Positions 35,542-48,345 of a DNA stretch of 64,000 nt are shown in pieces. Each line of letters starts with the position of its first letter. Position 1 is the stretch's first letter. The DNA lies in contig JACAXG010000111.1 of NCBI GenBank assembly GCA_018881555.1, forward strand, positions 2,383,055 to 2,447,054. The letters are read 5' to 3'. A program made the translations under genes and the position numbers. The DNA is from Amblyornis subalaris (Eukaryota > Chordata > Aves > Passeriformes > Ptilonorhynchidae). A model generated the notes under the pieces. The model did no database searches, was not told where the DNA came from, and saw only the letters and a list, made by a program, of their open reading frames with translations.

Positions 35542-38500
35542 CACTCTTATTCAACTTTTTCAAACACAGACTTTTCTCTTCTCTCCTCTTTACTTCCCTC
35601 TGTTATCTGTCCCCATGAGATAAAAGCAGCAGCTCTCAGGGCTGGGACACTGGAAGGATTGTGAATTGGAATATAGGGAACAAACCTCATAACCAAGGCA
35701 GTATGGAAGTCCCTAAAGTACAAGCTTTGTAGCAGGGAGATTAGAAATGGCTACATAAAACCAGAACCAGTTCTGTTGTTTTGGTTTTTGTTTTGTTTTT
35801 TACTTGAGTATAGCAATTTGGGGAAGGAAAACTGTGGGTGAGATACAGAATGTTTAGCTCATTGCAGGTTCCTAGGCACTGAGGTGAAGACTCAGCACTT
35901 GAGTGATGTTTCAGGGTGACAAGATGTGCATGTTTGTGTGGTACCAAAACAGAAGTCAGCCAGAAAGAGAGGAGAGCTCTGAAACTGAAATGCTTGAGAA
36001 ATTGCCACAAGAATTTAGTCTTCATGCAGATTTCAATGGATAACAAAGGCATCCTTTCTCTTCAAATAGTATAAGCCACATCTCTTCATTAACTGATTGA
36101 ATGGTGTTAAAAAGGCAGGGAAAAAGGACTAGGCTCTGTAATATCAGCACATGTGAACAAATTCTGTTCTGTAGAGATGCAGCGGAACAGTAAATTACAT
36201 CTTTTATTGCTTTGAGGGAGAAACAAATATATAATTTACGTGCATTCATGTATATAGCCATAAAACACACAAACATTAAGAGAAAAGCATGAACCACTAT
36301 CTCTTTTAATAAGTTCAGTTTTTAATTAAATTTAAAAACAAGCAGGGAAGTTGTAGAAAACAATGCAGCATAAACAATTTTTTATCTAATGTAGCAGTTG
36401 AGAAGAAAACCCTCGGTCTCAAACTAATTTTTGCCTCCTTTTAAGTCAGTTGAAAAGTTCTCTTTTTATCTCAAGAAAAACTACTAAGAGAGTAATTTAT
36501 TGGTAGCATGGGGTTATGAGGCAACAAAAGTAAAATCTTGAAGAAAAATACATTTGCCCTGAGTTTGCCCTGAGAATCTCTTTAATATGAAAGCTTCTTA
36601 AACAAAAGGGGAAGTGTGGCTTGTGTTCTTATTTTAGAAGATTTCCAGCTTTGTCTTTTTTCATAGACTTTGTCTTACATATTATGAAAATATGGTGAAT
36701 TAACAGCACTTACTTTTGAAAAATATTTATATCTGTTCAAAAGCCTGCTATCCATGTCACCAGTTTCCCAACATATGACAATGGGACACATAAAAGACAG
36801 ATTTCATTTCAGTAGCAATATTTGGAAGTACAAAGTGGACAAGGACAAAGGACCAAATATTAGAAGCCAACACATTCCTTCCTCTTTAATCAATATCTTG
36901 TTAGACTGGTGGGTTTCACTCATTAATCTTTTGGTAAGTGAGAAATGAAACAGATTTTGCATCACAGCAAAGTAAAATTACACATTAATTTCATTCTAAT
37001 GAAACTGCTTAAAAAGAGTGCTACTTCATCATACACAACTTCTGTCAAAAGAGTTTGGACTTCAGAGCACTCACTTCTTTGAGGTAATGTATTTATAGGC
37101 AAATTCTGAATCCAAAAGATCTGAAAACAAACTTTCTAATTTATTTTTTAAATTGTGCAAATTCCACCAAAAAAAGTGTAAAAAAGTATTGTGTTTTGTG
37201 TTTAATAGCTTCAAACAAATGTGAAATTGAACTTCATGTGACTGCTGTGTTGCATCTAAATGTTCACTATATTATAGCTGAGCTGGGACATACAAAAAAC
37301 CTCAAAAAATAAAATGCCTGGAGGTTTGCAATGAATTGCTTTTAATTTCTTCAGCAACTGCTACATATTGATTGATCTAGTATTGTACAACACAGGAAAT
37401 TAGCAATTAAAGGTTTCCCTGCATCCAGCATGAGATCCTACAAATCCTGTTACCCACAGGAGCAAAATTAAAAGAACAAGAGGAATCAAGAAAGCTAAAA
37501 AGTGCTTATTGTAAGCTGTGCAGAATTTGTCCTTTGCTGAAAAACATGAAAACTCTGCACAGATTGCTTGCACAAGAGTATTTAATGTAGGATTACAACT
37601 CAATTAAGGCAACTATTTCTCTGATCCTGTAATTCTAAGGCATTTTGCAGATGGCTATGAATCCTAGGCTTTAATACAAATTTCTTTCTGTTCTCTATAA
37701 TATAAACTCACATATTACGTAAAGACACACTTTATCTTCTGCCTAGGAAAATAATCTTCACAATGCTGGTCAAAAGAGACACTACTATTCTAGATTAATT
37801 TAAAATGAGGTAAGTTAAATTAACATATACAACATTAAATGTGAACATCATCCATATACGTAAATATGGTATTAACAATAAATCTTAATTGATACCCATC
37901 TTGCCTTAAGGAATTATTGACCATGTCCTACAGCACAGGGAAGAAAGATTCCCAGTCCAGCACAAGCCATGACAACCCCGGAAGTGGAGGCAGCACCACA
38001 CATAAGGCTGTGCGCGCAAACTGCACAAGATTGCAACTTCAGACTCCAAGTTGGCCTGAAGATTGGTGTGCTACAGGAATAAACATGCCCTTTCTCTGTT
38101 CCAATGTTAACAGAAGTGCATCTATGCTATCATTAATCATATGACACTGGTTTGCTTCAGATTTGTCAAAACTAATTCAGCTTTGCTGAATTTAGCAACA
38201 GATACCACATTTATCTGGATCGGGAGAAGAGAAAAAGATTATATAAGCTTTGCTAACATAGCCAGACAAGTTTTATCTTTTATCCACACCTAAACAAAAG
38301 GTCACTATTAGCTCAAGGTAAACTAAAACTTCTTAACTAATCTCTGACCTACTTTTGACCTCTCTTGTTAATTGCTGAAAAGCTTTCAATTAAAATATCG
38401 GTTAGTTCTGTTTACATATGCCCCCACTTCTGTAGTTTCTTGCCTTGCAGCTCATAAATTAAAGATAAAATATCTTTTTCTAAGACTAATTAGTACTCAA

Positions 38501-39559
38501 CTAGCTTCACGTTGTTACCTAGAGTGGAACCAACAGTAAAGAGAAACATTAAGCATTTTAATCTCTTACGTGCAGGAGGCATTTATGTAGGAGAAAGGCT
38601 TATCAGAATCTTTATTTCACTTTACTTTTTCTTCCAGATCATAAAATATTATTTCAGAAAGCTTATAAAAATACCCAATTCTTCTGCTTCTAGCAATTCA
38701 CATTAGAAAGAAGAACAGTTATATCACTGTTAGAAGTGAAAAACTAAACACATGAAATCTAGATCTGTAATCATGTTAATAGGCTGTAACCAGACATAAC
38801 CATTGTCATAGCATCATACTTCCTACAGAAGTTTACTGACATTGTTTAATTCCTTTAGTAGCATAATCGTTGTATGTCAGGGTATGGATATGATGTATTC
38901 ATATCCATGAGATCTCCCCATCTGCAGAAGACTAGTTTTTGCTCAAGCAAAAGCAAAGTACCTGAGTTATAATTCCAAAAATCACTTTTCTAGGGGTTTT
39001 TTTGTAAGTTAGAATTGTTCAGTTTCTCAAAAAAAAAAAAGCAGACTTAATTTTAAAATTTAGTCTGAGAGAAACTAAACCCAACTGCATTGTAAAATAT
39101 ATGTAAATTTACAAAATGGAGTTCTAATAATATAAGAAATAAAAATCTCAAAGTTAAAAAGAAGTATCCAAATAACATGCCTTATGTTCATCTGAACTAA
39201 GCAATATAAGGAATTACAGTTTGAAAGCCTGCTGTAATTAGATACTGACGCTAAAAAGCTCAGTAGAAATTCAATACAATTCTAAATGTTGAAGCCTTAC
39301 CTTTCCATCACATTCATATTCATATTTCTTGTCTTTTTGTACTGAGAAAAGCCTCTCCAAAATAGATTTATCCAGTCATATTGAGAATCATACTTGACAC
39401 CCAAGCAATAATATAAGTCTAAACTACGTTCAGTTTTCTTCCTCTTCTCTACAGGAAATGAGAATAATCTTGCAGCATCTGAACAAAGGCACCTGGCCTA
39501 CTGCATAAATGAAAAAGCCTGTCCATTACTGTTTGTCACATTGGTAGATAAACTCTTGC
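35542..39559. other. Intergenic DNA downstream of DTWD2
   Basis: No gene seen. A minus-strand AATAAA (complement of 38611-38616) could serve a longer DTWD2 3' UTR. A less AT-rich patch at 37917-38110 is not assigned. Confidence 0.5.
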
Positions 39560-39676
39560 CTAAGAAGGGCCTAAAAGTTGTTTTATTACAGTATAGTCAA
39601 CCGTTTGGATGAAATCTAGATTCATATTCATTTGCTAGCTGCAAATAAATCCCACTGTACAGTCAGTACAGTTTTC
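39560..39676 (-). other. Probable short 3' UTR of DTWD2
   Basis: This is the sequence between the DTWD2 stop codon and the first downstream AATAAA on the minus strand, plus about 20 bases for cleavage. Longer 3' UTR forms ending further left are equally possible. Confidence 0.4.
39582..39587 (-). terminator. First AATAAA polyadenylation signal after DTWD2 stop
   Basis: The complement of TTTATT, about 90 nt after the stop codon on the minus strand. Use of this site is inferred from position only. Confidence 0.4.
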
Positions 39677-39847
39677 TTATATTTTAACATTATTCACCAA
39701 AAGCTCCATTCTTCTGAGTTTGCGTTTATTCTTTGGCATGGGCTTGTCATATAAGCCATTTTTGAGAAGATGTTCCTTGCTGTGATGAATCTGGGCACCA
39801 TGCTGAAGCTGGAAAGAGCATAAAGCTTGAAGCGGATGGAGTATAGT
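39677..39847 (-). CDS. DTWD2: DTWD2, terminal coding exon (tRNA acp3U aminocarboxypropyltransferase)
   Basis: This is the last coding exon of DTWD2. The protein transfers the aminocarboxypropyl group of S-adenosylmethionine to uridine in the D-loop of tRNAs (acp3U at 20a). The exon encodes 56 residues plus TAA, starting [20 protein letters not shown] and ending [10 protein letters not shown], which match the vertebrate DTWD2 C-terminus as I remember it. On the minus strand the acceptor reads TCGTCTTTCTGCAG, then ACT. The frame enters at phase 0, agreeing with the upstream exon. The open frame extends 5' of 39847 to 39913, but that part is intron. The basic stretch PKNKRKLRR near the end could aid nuclear entry or tRNA binding (inference). 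No stop or frameshift interrupts it, so it looks functional. Confidence 0.93.
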   Translation of the reverse strand, partial: TILHPLQALCSFQLQHGAQIHHSKEHLLKNGLYDKPMPKNKRKLRRMELLVNNVKI

Positions 39848-41977
39848 CTGCAGAAAGACGAAGGGGTGGGGGACAAAACCCCAAGCTTTTAGTAGATATT
39901 TTAGAGACATCAATTATTTCAGTTTTTTTTTATTCAGTGACTACTTAAAAATGCTAATAAAATACAATTTGGATTATAAATGTTGTTAAAATATAACCTT
40001 TGGAGACACAGGGGGCACAGCTGAATAAGAGATGTACTGAAAAGAACCAAAGAGCAGTCATACATCCACCTACCTGGTGCCATCCCTCACTCCTTCCTTG
40101 GAACCACTCAATCCTGACTTCAGCCACAGCCACATTACTGTAAGTTATGGCTTTGACTTGACCTTAGCAATGGACTACAACCAATTACTGTGGCTTGGTC
40201 AACAAGCTGCAATAAAATAAGTCACAATAACTACGCAGTTTGTGCTTGCATAAAAATCCCTTGAGGCGGGAGGGACTCATGATGAAGGCAGCTGGACTGC
40301 TATCCTGAAGACTGAACTGTGTCCATGCTTCTGCTGAGAGATATTGTGTAGGACTAATGAAGCCACACAACCCAAATTTATCTCAAGTGGTTCCTAATTG
40401 AAGACTCTTCATTTTCTGGTTGCCTGACTCATTATCAAGGGGCCTCATGTGCAGGTGTGTAAAGCAATCACATGTATAATTGCAGTCAGCAGGAGCTGAG
40501 ATTCTACCGAGAAAAATAGGACTCTTAAGAGCATACAGGAAAATCAAGTGACATACTGGCCATCAAACCAAGTGCCTATTTTTAACTTCATGGCTCTCAA
40601 CTTCAACTCACCATCTCATATGTTGGGAATAGCACTCAATTCAGAGAGGGTACAAAAAAATGCATTAATTTAGCTCTTGGCTACTGCAATGCTTAGAGAA
40701 AACAGTAATTTTGGCTTTGAAAAGTAGACTGGGCCAATACTCAGTGGTAGGGGTGAAATAGAATATAGGACTGGTAACTATAGATATTAACTAAATGTTC
40801 ACTCTGAGTAAGACAGAAGTCCTAATGAAGGAAAAATATGTTGTCCTAGCACAACAAAGAAAAGGGTAAATATAAAACGTCCCATATATATAAAAGTTTC
40901 TTGAAAAGCCTCTTTACATGGAGTTTCAATTTCTGAGCTGTATTTTCTTGTGTGTCCACACACTTTGTCCAAGTCCAGGTTTAATTTAAATCCAATTAAT
41001 TTAATGTTAAGGTGAGTCTAGTGTCACAGAAGCAGAAATGCGGAGGTGGTATACTATATATTATGCCAACTGCAAGAGCAATTTTTGACCTGGAAACATT
41101 TTTTAGTAGGCAGAGGTTGAGTATCAAAATATTAACTAGCTGATGGAAAGCAGTATGAGCACTCCAGGGTGAACACTAGCATGTACTGGGTACACGGATG
41201 AGTTTTAAATCTCTTTTAACAGACCATTCTGTACTACATTCTGGGCACACAATCGAATTGCAGACCTGGGTCTGTGGTACAAAACTACTTGTAGGTGTTT
41301 TTCAGAGCGCTTATTGAATTGATGTTAGTAATGCCAGCAACAAAAGATTAACAAGGACATATTCTTAATGACCTCTTTCATCACAGATTAGTGGGATCAC
41401 AACTTACAAGGAAAGGCTAGTGTTCAATTGGTGTTCTTTGACCTGGGATAAACTTGAAAACTATCCAGTCCCAAATTCCTCCAATGGCACGTAAGCGTTG
41501 TGCACTGGCTGGTAGGCAGACATAACCCAGTGGGTTGCATTTCATGGCTGAGGAGTGCAGGACATCAGACGGCCTGGCTTTGAAAAGCATTTAATCTTCC
41601 AGATAGCTGTGAGGGGGTATTCAGATCATCTCTTCTGCCTAGTTTTTGCAGAAAATAACTTACTACTTTCCATGCAGTAATATACTTAATCTCCTATCAC
41701 AAAATGAATCGGGTTTTTCAGAGTCAAAGATCACCTTGTTGTGTTCACTTTTGGAGCACAACATGAAGGAGTCACAGTAATCTGAACACGCTAGAATTAA
41801 TAAATACCTGAAGAAAAATGGTTTCCATTGGTAAATTCTTGTTTTAGTTTGCTATGCAACAAAACCATTACAATGTCATTAAGATTTTAACTGTCAAATG
41901 TTACATTAATAGCTAAGTACCTTTGCTGCCCCTCTACCATTCATGAAAGAAAAACTCAGGTATTTAAAGTTACATAC
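39848..41977 (-). other. DTWD2 last intron (2,130 bp)
   Basis: The minus strand starts GTATGTAAC and ends TTTCTGCAG, a canonical GT-AG intron. It holds no recognised repeat or gene. Confidence 0.88.
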
Positions 41978-42106
41978 CTCTTGTATACTCTTATTTTTTT
42001 CCATGATAGAAAGAGCAACAGCTGCACATTCAAGCGTAGACAGACAGGTGTTTGTTGGTTGTGTACGAATTACATATTGACTTGAAATACTGGGTTTTAA
42101 CTGCAC
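41978..42106 (-). CDS. DTWD2: DTWD2, penultimate coding exon (DTW domain, LSTLE motif)
   Basis: This 129-bp exon encodes 43 residues, [14 protein letters not shown] followed by [19 protein letters not shown] and EKNKSIQE. This is the C-terminal part of the DTW domain. The LSTLE motif recurs across the DTWD1/DTWD2/TapT family of tRNA acp3U transferases, and the strings match vertebrate DTWD2 from memory. The acceptor TATTTTTCAG precedes GTG and the donor GAG/GTATGT follows. Both splice phases are 0, so skipping this exon would keep the frame but delete the motif. The open frame runs on both sides into intron. The exon with the DTW signature was not found up to 64000, so it probably lies outside the window. 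Confidence 0.93.
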
Positions 42107-45100
42107 CTGAAAAATAGCAAACTCTTGTAAAATAAACAGATGGAGATAGCAAACAAGATACCTATTCACTACATCTAGCAAAATACATCACTTTTCCTCT
42201 GTGTTCACTTGTCTTCTTTCCTTTTTGCTGTTTTGTCTCCCAGTAGCCAATAACATATTACTCTTAAGTGCAATACTGTAATATACAGGAGTCACCATCA
42301 GAAACAAAAACTACACATTTGTTACTGCACAAACATGCAAAGGAAATACAATTGTCTGTTAGAGAATGACTAAGTGAAATTTTAGCAATCAATTCTAGTT
42401 GCCATAGATATTCTATAACAAAAATAAAATTATTCACTTATGCTTGTTTTATTGCACACTCTAAATACACACACAATCCCATGCAATGTACCATGGACAT
42501 ATAGTTATAAACACTATATACCTTGGCTAAATATTATTTGTCAAAGTTCTGAATGTAAGACTTCTAGAAACTGCATTTATTCATACAATGTACTAGGTCA
42601 CTGATTAGAAGTATTTGCTTACCTAAATCATGTCTGAAAATTATTTGATGGCTCTGCCTCAAGTAATAAACACTTTATACTATCTTGCAAATTAAAGGTT
42701 TTAAAGAAAAAGAAATTTAATTCAACCACCAGCTCAAATGCTTTTACCAAGTTTATAAAGTTTATAAACTGTTATAAAACTGTTATAAACTGTTTATAAA
42801 ATACAGAATTTACACTATTAGATTGTGTGAAAATTCTGATATTATTTCTTTATTCCTAAAATTTACATCTCCACATATATCTAAAACGTAACTTGCAAAA
42901 CAAGTGATGTTTTAGCAACATTGTCAGTACCCGTAATCAAAAATTCTCAGCTCCTTTTCCAAAAAAATTGTAGTGCAGTAAAATAAACCCAGATGGATTC
43001 TTATAAAAGAGCAAGTTAATTTTTTTTTTTTAATCTCGCCCCAGCAATTGTCTTTTATTTTTCTTCTTCTTCTTGAAAAAATGAGTAAGTGATCCCTATG
43101 GCCATAATACTGTTCCCATTTTGCTTGCTGTAAGTCTTTCACCATTCCTCACTTCATTCAACACTTTCCTCCTTCACTTTTCTTGTTTTTCCTTTTATTT
43201 GTAATACTTCATTTTTTCTCATCTCTCTAACATGCAATTACCCATTCTTTAAAGTTCAAGTTATTTCATGTATAAAAGGAAAATTCCAGACTGCTGAAGA
43301 GACACGAATGAGTTAGATCAAATTCCACTACCTTACATATCCCAATTTAATGGAAATTAAAAATAATAAAATAAAAAGAAGGCAACAAGAAAAGAGGAAA
43401 GGCATTCTAGAAAGGACAAGTAAGTTAGCTATAAAAGCCCAATTTACTCAACTATAGGAAGAGACAGAAAAATTAAGCTTTTATAACTACATTCTTCAAT
43501 TTGGTATTGAAAAACCGGAAGAGAATAAAATTATTTAGGAGACAAAATGTAGAATTTGGACATCAGTGTATGTAATGAAAATAAAATAAAATAAAAATTA
43601 ATATTTTCATTTGTTATTACTCAAGGTTTTCTTTGGTTTTATGCTTCCTCTCCCATGACAATGTACAGATCTTCACCACAACAAAGCAGGAAGCCTAGTT
43701 ATTTAAAGTATACAGAAATCTATGCTGGAAGAAGCTTATAAACCCTACTGAGAAACTCCTAGAGAAGTATCAAAAAACAGGGTAAAGGCAGTCCATCATT
43801 TCTCCAACACATGTCCTGAGCAGCAAAGCAGGCATATATCCACACTTTTTCTAAACAGCTGACAGCTACATTCTTCATGGAGTATCCCTCCAGAGGCTGA
43901 AACCACCTGATGGAGTACCTGCAGGCCCACTGGCTTCCCCCTCCTTGGACAGTGCCTTGAGGCGCTTTTTTTGTAGGAGTTGGGAATAGTTCTGTCTGCT
44001 GGTTTCTATACTTCATTCCTTGGGCCTCATGCTGAAAAATATTTAAGATAATCAACATTCCAGAGAAAGAAAACTTATTAATGATTGCAAGACAACTTCT
44101 ATAGAGAAGAAAAGCTGCCTGCACTCTGCCACACACTGTAGAGGCAAAAAGTCTGTAACTGCAGCTCTCAAACAACTAACGACACACAAAAGGCCAATTT
44201 TCTAGTTCTAATAGCAACAGCAGCAGCAACAAAATTCCTTCTTTCCTGAGAAAAAAGAGAAAGGATGGAAACAAGTGGTCGTCATCCATTTTTCTGAAAA
44301 AATTACATATTCCATGGGATAAGATTAAAATACCATAGAGAGCAGTGGAGATGAGAGAAAGAACACCTGATCAGAACAACTGCCTGCTACAGTTTGTCTC
44401 TTAGGCTTCTTTCAGCATGCATTTTTACCCTACTCTTTACTCTAGAGCAGCACAGAATCTAAATATATGATCCTCAGTCACCTGAAATACAGTCACAGTA
44501 GCCTTTGTCTATTGCAAATTGGATAGACTGACCAAAGTTCCTATCTGAAACTAGGTACATCCACTGAACCAAGAAAATACACAATGCTATACCAACTCAG
44601 CGCATAAACTGAATGGTAAAACAAAGCCAAAACAACAGAGAAACCAAAACAAATTAGTATAGTTAATAGATATTTCAGACATGGGAAGAATGTCTTCTTG
44701 GAAAAAAAATGCCTAAATATGTGAAATATTTACTTGTCCTCAGACTTAATTGGGTAGGAAGATGACTGCTGTCATTTTCCACCAACAGGTCTAAACTTGC
44801 ATTGCCTTTTGTGGAGTTAATAATTTCAGATAGCAACAGTCAGTTGTTTCAGTATTGCAACAGTCTCATCAAATTTTCTGCATTATTTATGTGGACTAAT
44901 TCTTTATCTATCACCTGTGTATCTCAAATCCAGTTGAAGTAAGTTTAATTCACACTTACAGAAATGTTCATGCAGAGTTAACTTAAACAAAATGACATTG
45001 TTTACCTCTTACACTAGACTTCAAAACCTCAGAATGAGTATACACAAATACCCTATTTTAGTACATTTCAAAACAATAATTATGATATTTTACAAGCACT

Positions 45101-46879
45101 TCTCCATAAAATGATACATAGCACAATACAACAATTTACTTTTTTGTTTGGTTGGTTTTGCTTCAAAGCAATTTGCAAATCATATGCACACTTTGGAATA
45201 ATATCAGTTTCTAACAAAATACAGAAATGTCAAGTTGAAAAAATAGCAGCCGATTTAACACTGCTCACCAAAATAATAACACAAGAAAGAAGATGGAAAC
45301 TATCTCCACCAACTCAAACTAGAGAGGAATTTAGATAAACTGAATGCAATTACTCACTGGAATTTAGCCAAGACACTGAAATTAGTGTATCTATTCTCTA
45401 TAAATGCAAGGGAGTTTGGAGACTTAGTTTCCCAGCCATCAGAAGTACGAAGCAACATATAAAATAAAGTTTCATTTCTATCTATAACTGAAGACTGTGG
45501 TTTCTAAAAGCCTGAATTTCAGCAATTCTCACAAACTGTTACATTAATTTAATAAACACTGGCTTATCTGCCAATGCACCACTCCCTTAGCAAATGCTAC
45601 AGACTTTAAGCACTTACAAAGGATTTGAACCACAGTGAAAATAATGACCATTCAGTGTTTCTTAGGGCTGTGTTTTCGTTCCAGAGCCTTCTTTGGACAT
45701 GCCTCAGGCAAGTGAGGACCCAGCTGATTCTGTTCAGCTGTTCAAAATTGATGTCAGGAAAAGTGTTGCCTTGATGGGGTCAAAGACCTGCTGTTTGAAA
45801 TTTTTAAAATTTACATCAGTAAAGACAGGAAATTGATTTCTGCTTTATTTTAAATAATAGAACTGGAACTCTTGCAGAAAGCTCTAAGGGCTCTCCTCAG
45901 TCCTCTCCTTAATATCAATATACTTATCTTTCTACCTTTTCTATGCTGATTTCTTTATCATTACTCTTACTAGCTTTACTCTCCAAACAGAATCCAGCAC
46001 TATTCAAAATTGTATTTGGTAAATAATGCCTCACCATGAAGGTTATAAAGTCAATACACCTGTCTCATAGGGCACACTAAACAATTCTTGCCTGTTCTAT
46101 TTTCTGCAATAACACTACAGGCATCTCAAAACAGGCAGAGGCACAATATATTTTTCTGTGGTTTCTATGAAAAACCTAGTACTTAAGATCCCTTCCTCTT
46201 CATGTTGGCAGTGTCTTTTGACAATGTGAATTTCTGTTTGGGAATTAATTTGCTTAACTTTCCAAGAATGAAGGAAGCAAGTACCATCCATCCTTCTGGT
46301 TAACATAGGCAGTAGCTATTGTTCATATGTTCTATTACTTTAATAAGTATCTTTCAGGAAAAAAATAGCCATTTTTTTAAACTAACTCAAAAGGCACAAA
46401 AAATCTCAGAAAGAGCAAAACCACATCCTGCTATCCTGCTCATCCTTCTAGAAACTAAGAAAAAATTGGTTTTAAGTTGCTGAGGAGGAAGAGAATTCTC
46501 TGTGAGCTACCGCACAGACAACCTCAGACAGAAGACGGGTGTCGGGCATGGGAAAATCTTTCACCTAGTATCAAGTTTGCACAAGCACCTTTTACCTCTA
46601 AGCCAAAACAGTTTTCTATATCTTACAGAAATTTAATGCAGATAAATAAAATTATCTTTGTGCTAGAGAAGACAGGCTGAGGAAATTTAGTCTCAGCATG
46701 GTACTGAAATCTAAATCAAGAATATAAATAAGTTATTTTGTTCAAAACCTTGGCTTTAATTTAAAGTGACATCTTAAGAGCACTCTGTTTTTAAAATACT
46801 GGAGGGAATAACTGCCATGCAACCGTCACAAATGGACAGCATGAAAAAGTAGGTACCTGTCACAAAACCCTCTGTCCAC
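42107..46879 (-). other. DTWD2 upstream intron, first part
   Basis: No further DTWD2 exon was recognised. The minus-strand frame at 43759-44175 contains a 113-nt segment (43919-44031) with AG and GT at its borders. Its length is not a multiple of three and its product is unknown. The rest is AT-rich sequence with small A- or T-rich repeats, such as AAAAT units near 43580. Confidence 0.6.
42751..42802. repeat. Short tandem repeat, GTTTATAAACT-like units
   Basis: Four to five imperfect copies of an 11-bp unit (TTTATAAA core with GTT/ACT ends). Each unit is nearly palindromic. Confidence 0.7.
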
Positions 46880-47453
46880 TTTGCATGACTTCAAAGACTT
46901 TGATGACTGGAAAAAGGGAAACATAACCCCCATTTTTACAAACAGGGAAAGTGGAAGACCCAGAGATCTACAGAGCAGTCAGTCTCACCTCTGTGCCAGG
47001 CAAGATCATGAAGCAGATTCTCTTGGAAACTATATTAAGGCACATGGAAAACAAAGAGGTGATTGGTAAGAGCCAGCATGGCTTTATGAAAGGGAAGTTA
47101 TACCAGGTGACCTTCTGTGATGGGGCTACAGCACTGGCAGGTAAGGGCAGAGCAATTTACATTGTCCACCTGGACTTAGGCAAAGCTTTGGACACTGTTC
47201 CACATGATATGCCTGTCTCTAAATGGAGAGATATGGATGTGACAGATGGACCACTCAGTAGATAAACTGACTGGATGGCTGCACAGAAAGAGTTATGGTC
47301 AACAGCTCCTTGTCTATGTGCAGGGCAGCGACCAATGGTGTCCCTCAGGGTCAGTACTGGGGCTGATACTGTTCAACACCTTTGTCAGTGACAGGGACAG
47401 TGGCATCGAGAGCACCTCAGCAAGTTCCCTGACGACACCAGACTGTGTGGGCA

Positions 47454-47653
47454 NNNNNNNNNNNNNNNNNNNNNNNNNNNNNNNNNNNNNNNNNNNNNNN
47501 NNNNNNNNNNNNNNNNNNNNNNNNNNNNNNNNNNNNNNNNNNNNNNNNNNNNNNNNNNNNNNNNNNNNNNNNNNNNNNNNNNNNNNNNNNNNNNNNNNNN
47601 NNNNNNNNNNNNNNNNNNNNNNNNNNNNNNNNNNNNNNNNNNNNNNNNNNNNN
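47454..47653. other. Assembly gap, exactly 200 N
   Basis: The round length suggests a placeholder. By comparison with the inverted CR1 copy (51202-51370), the missing piece would be 169 bp if the two copies are colinear. Confidence 0.97.
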
Positions 47654-48193
47654 AGCCCCGCAGAAAGGCTTGGAGGTGATGGTTGATGGAAAACTCCAAA
47701 TGAGCCGGCAATGGGCGCTCACAGCCCAGACAGCCACTTGTGTCCTGCGCTGCACCTAAAGCGGCATGGGCAGCAGGGCGAGGGAGGGGATTCTGCCCCT
47801 CTGCTCTGCTCTGGTGAGACCCCACCCGGAGTGCTGTGTCCAGTTCTGGTGTCCCCAACATGAGGAGGACATGGAACTATTGGGGCAAGTTCAGAGGAGG
47901 GTCGCGACATCAGTAAGAGGACTGGAGCACGTCCCCTACGAAGACAGGCTGAGCAAGTTGGGGCTGTTCAGCCTGGAGAAGGGAAGGTTGCGTGGAGACC
48001 TCATGGCAACCTTCCAGTATCTGAAGGGGTCTCCAGGGAAGCTGAAATAGGAAGTTCCTCCATTAGGAACTGTAGTGACAGGACAAGGAGTAATGGGTAC
48101 AAACTGAAAGAGGGGAAATTTAGGTCACATATTAGGAAGAAATTTTTACTGTGACAGTGGTGAGACACTGGAACAGGTTGCTCAGGGAGGTTA
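47654..48193 (+). repeat. Inverted repeat, left arm (540 bp)
   Basis: Compared by eye, this segment is the exact complement of 50662-51201, with equal length and no mismatch found. Identity stops after CTCAGGGAGGTTA. Confidence 0.9.
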
Positions 48194-48345
48194 CGATGCC
48201 TCTACCCTGGAGCACTCAAGGCCATACTAGATAAAGCCTTGAGCAACCTGGTCTAGTGGGACGTGTCCCTTCCCTTCGCAGGGGCATTTGGGACTTGATG
48301 AACGTTAAGTTCCCTTCCAGCCCTTAACGTTCCACGATTCCATAG

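Larger units (their letters stand above)
46880..48345 (+). mobile_element. CR1 LINE, 5'-truncated, contains assembly gap
   Basis: A plus-strand CR1 begins within the reverse-transcriptase domain (GATGACTGGAAAAAGGGAAA near 46900). It runs through RT motifs still readable in short pieces: [57 protein letters not shown] block follows, then the ORF2 end ([26 protein letters not shown]) and a 3' UTR ending CCACGATTCCATAG. Frameshifts and stops make it inactive. A run of 200 N interrupts it. Positions 47338-48193 are almost identical to the inverted CR1 at 50662-51488, while the last 150 bp differ strongly. Confidence 0.92.

Noticed and set aside
43919..44031. Possible extra exon of DTWD2 with AG and GT borders on the minus strand
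   Set aside because: It is 113 nt, so it would shift the frame between phase-0 exons. The encoded peptide does not resemble DTWD2, and the acceptor tract is weak.
46115..46306. Minus-strand peptide with DGTC, resembling the DTW signature DGTW
   Set aside because: The tryptophan is absent and the flanking residues do not match DTWD2. It is a chance match.
47246..47861. Open frames of 104-158 codons on both strands across the N run
   Set aside because: They exist only because N codons do not produce stops. The real content is a broken CR1 ORF2.
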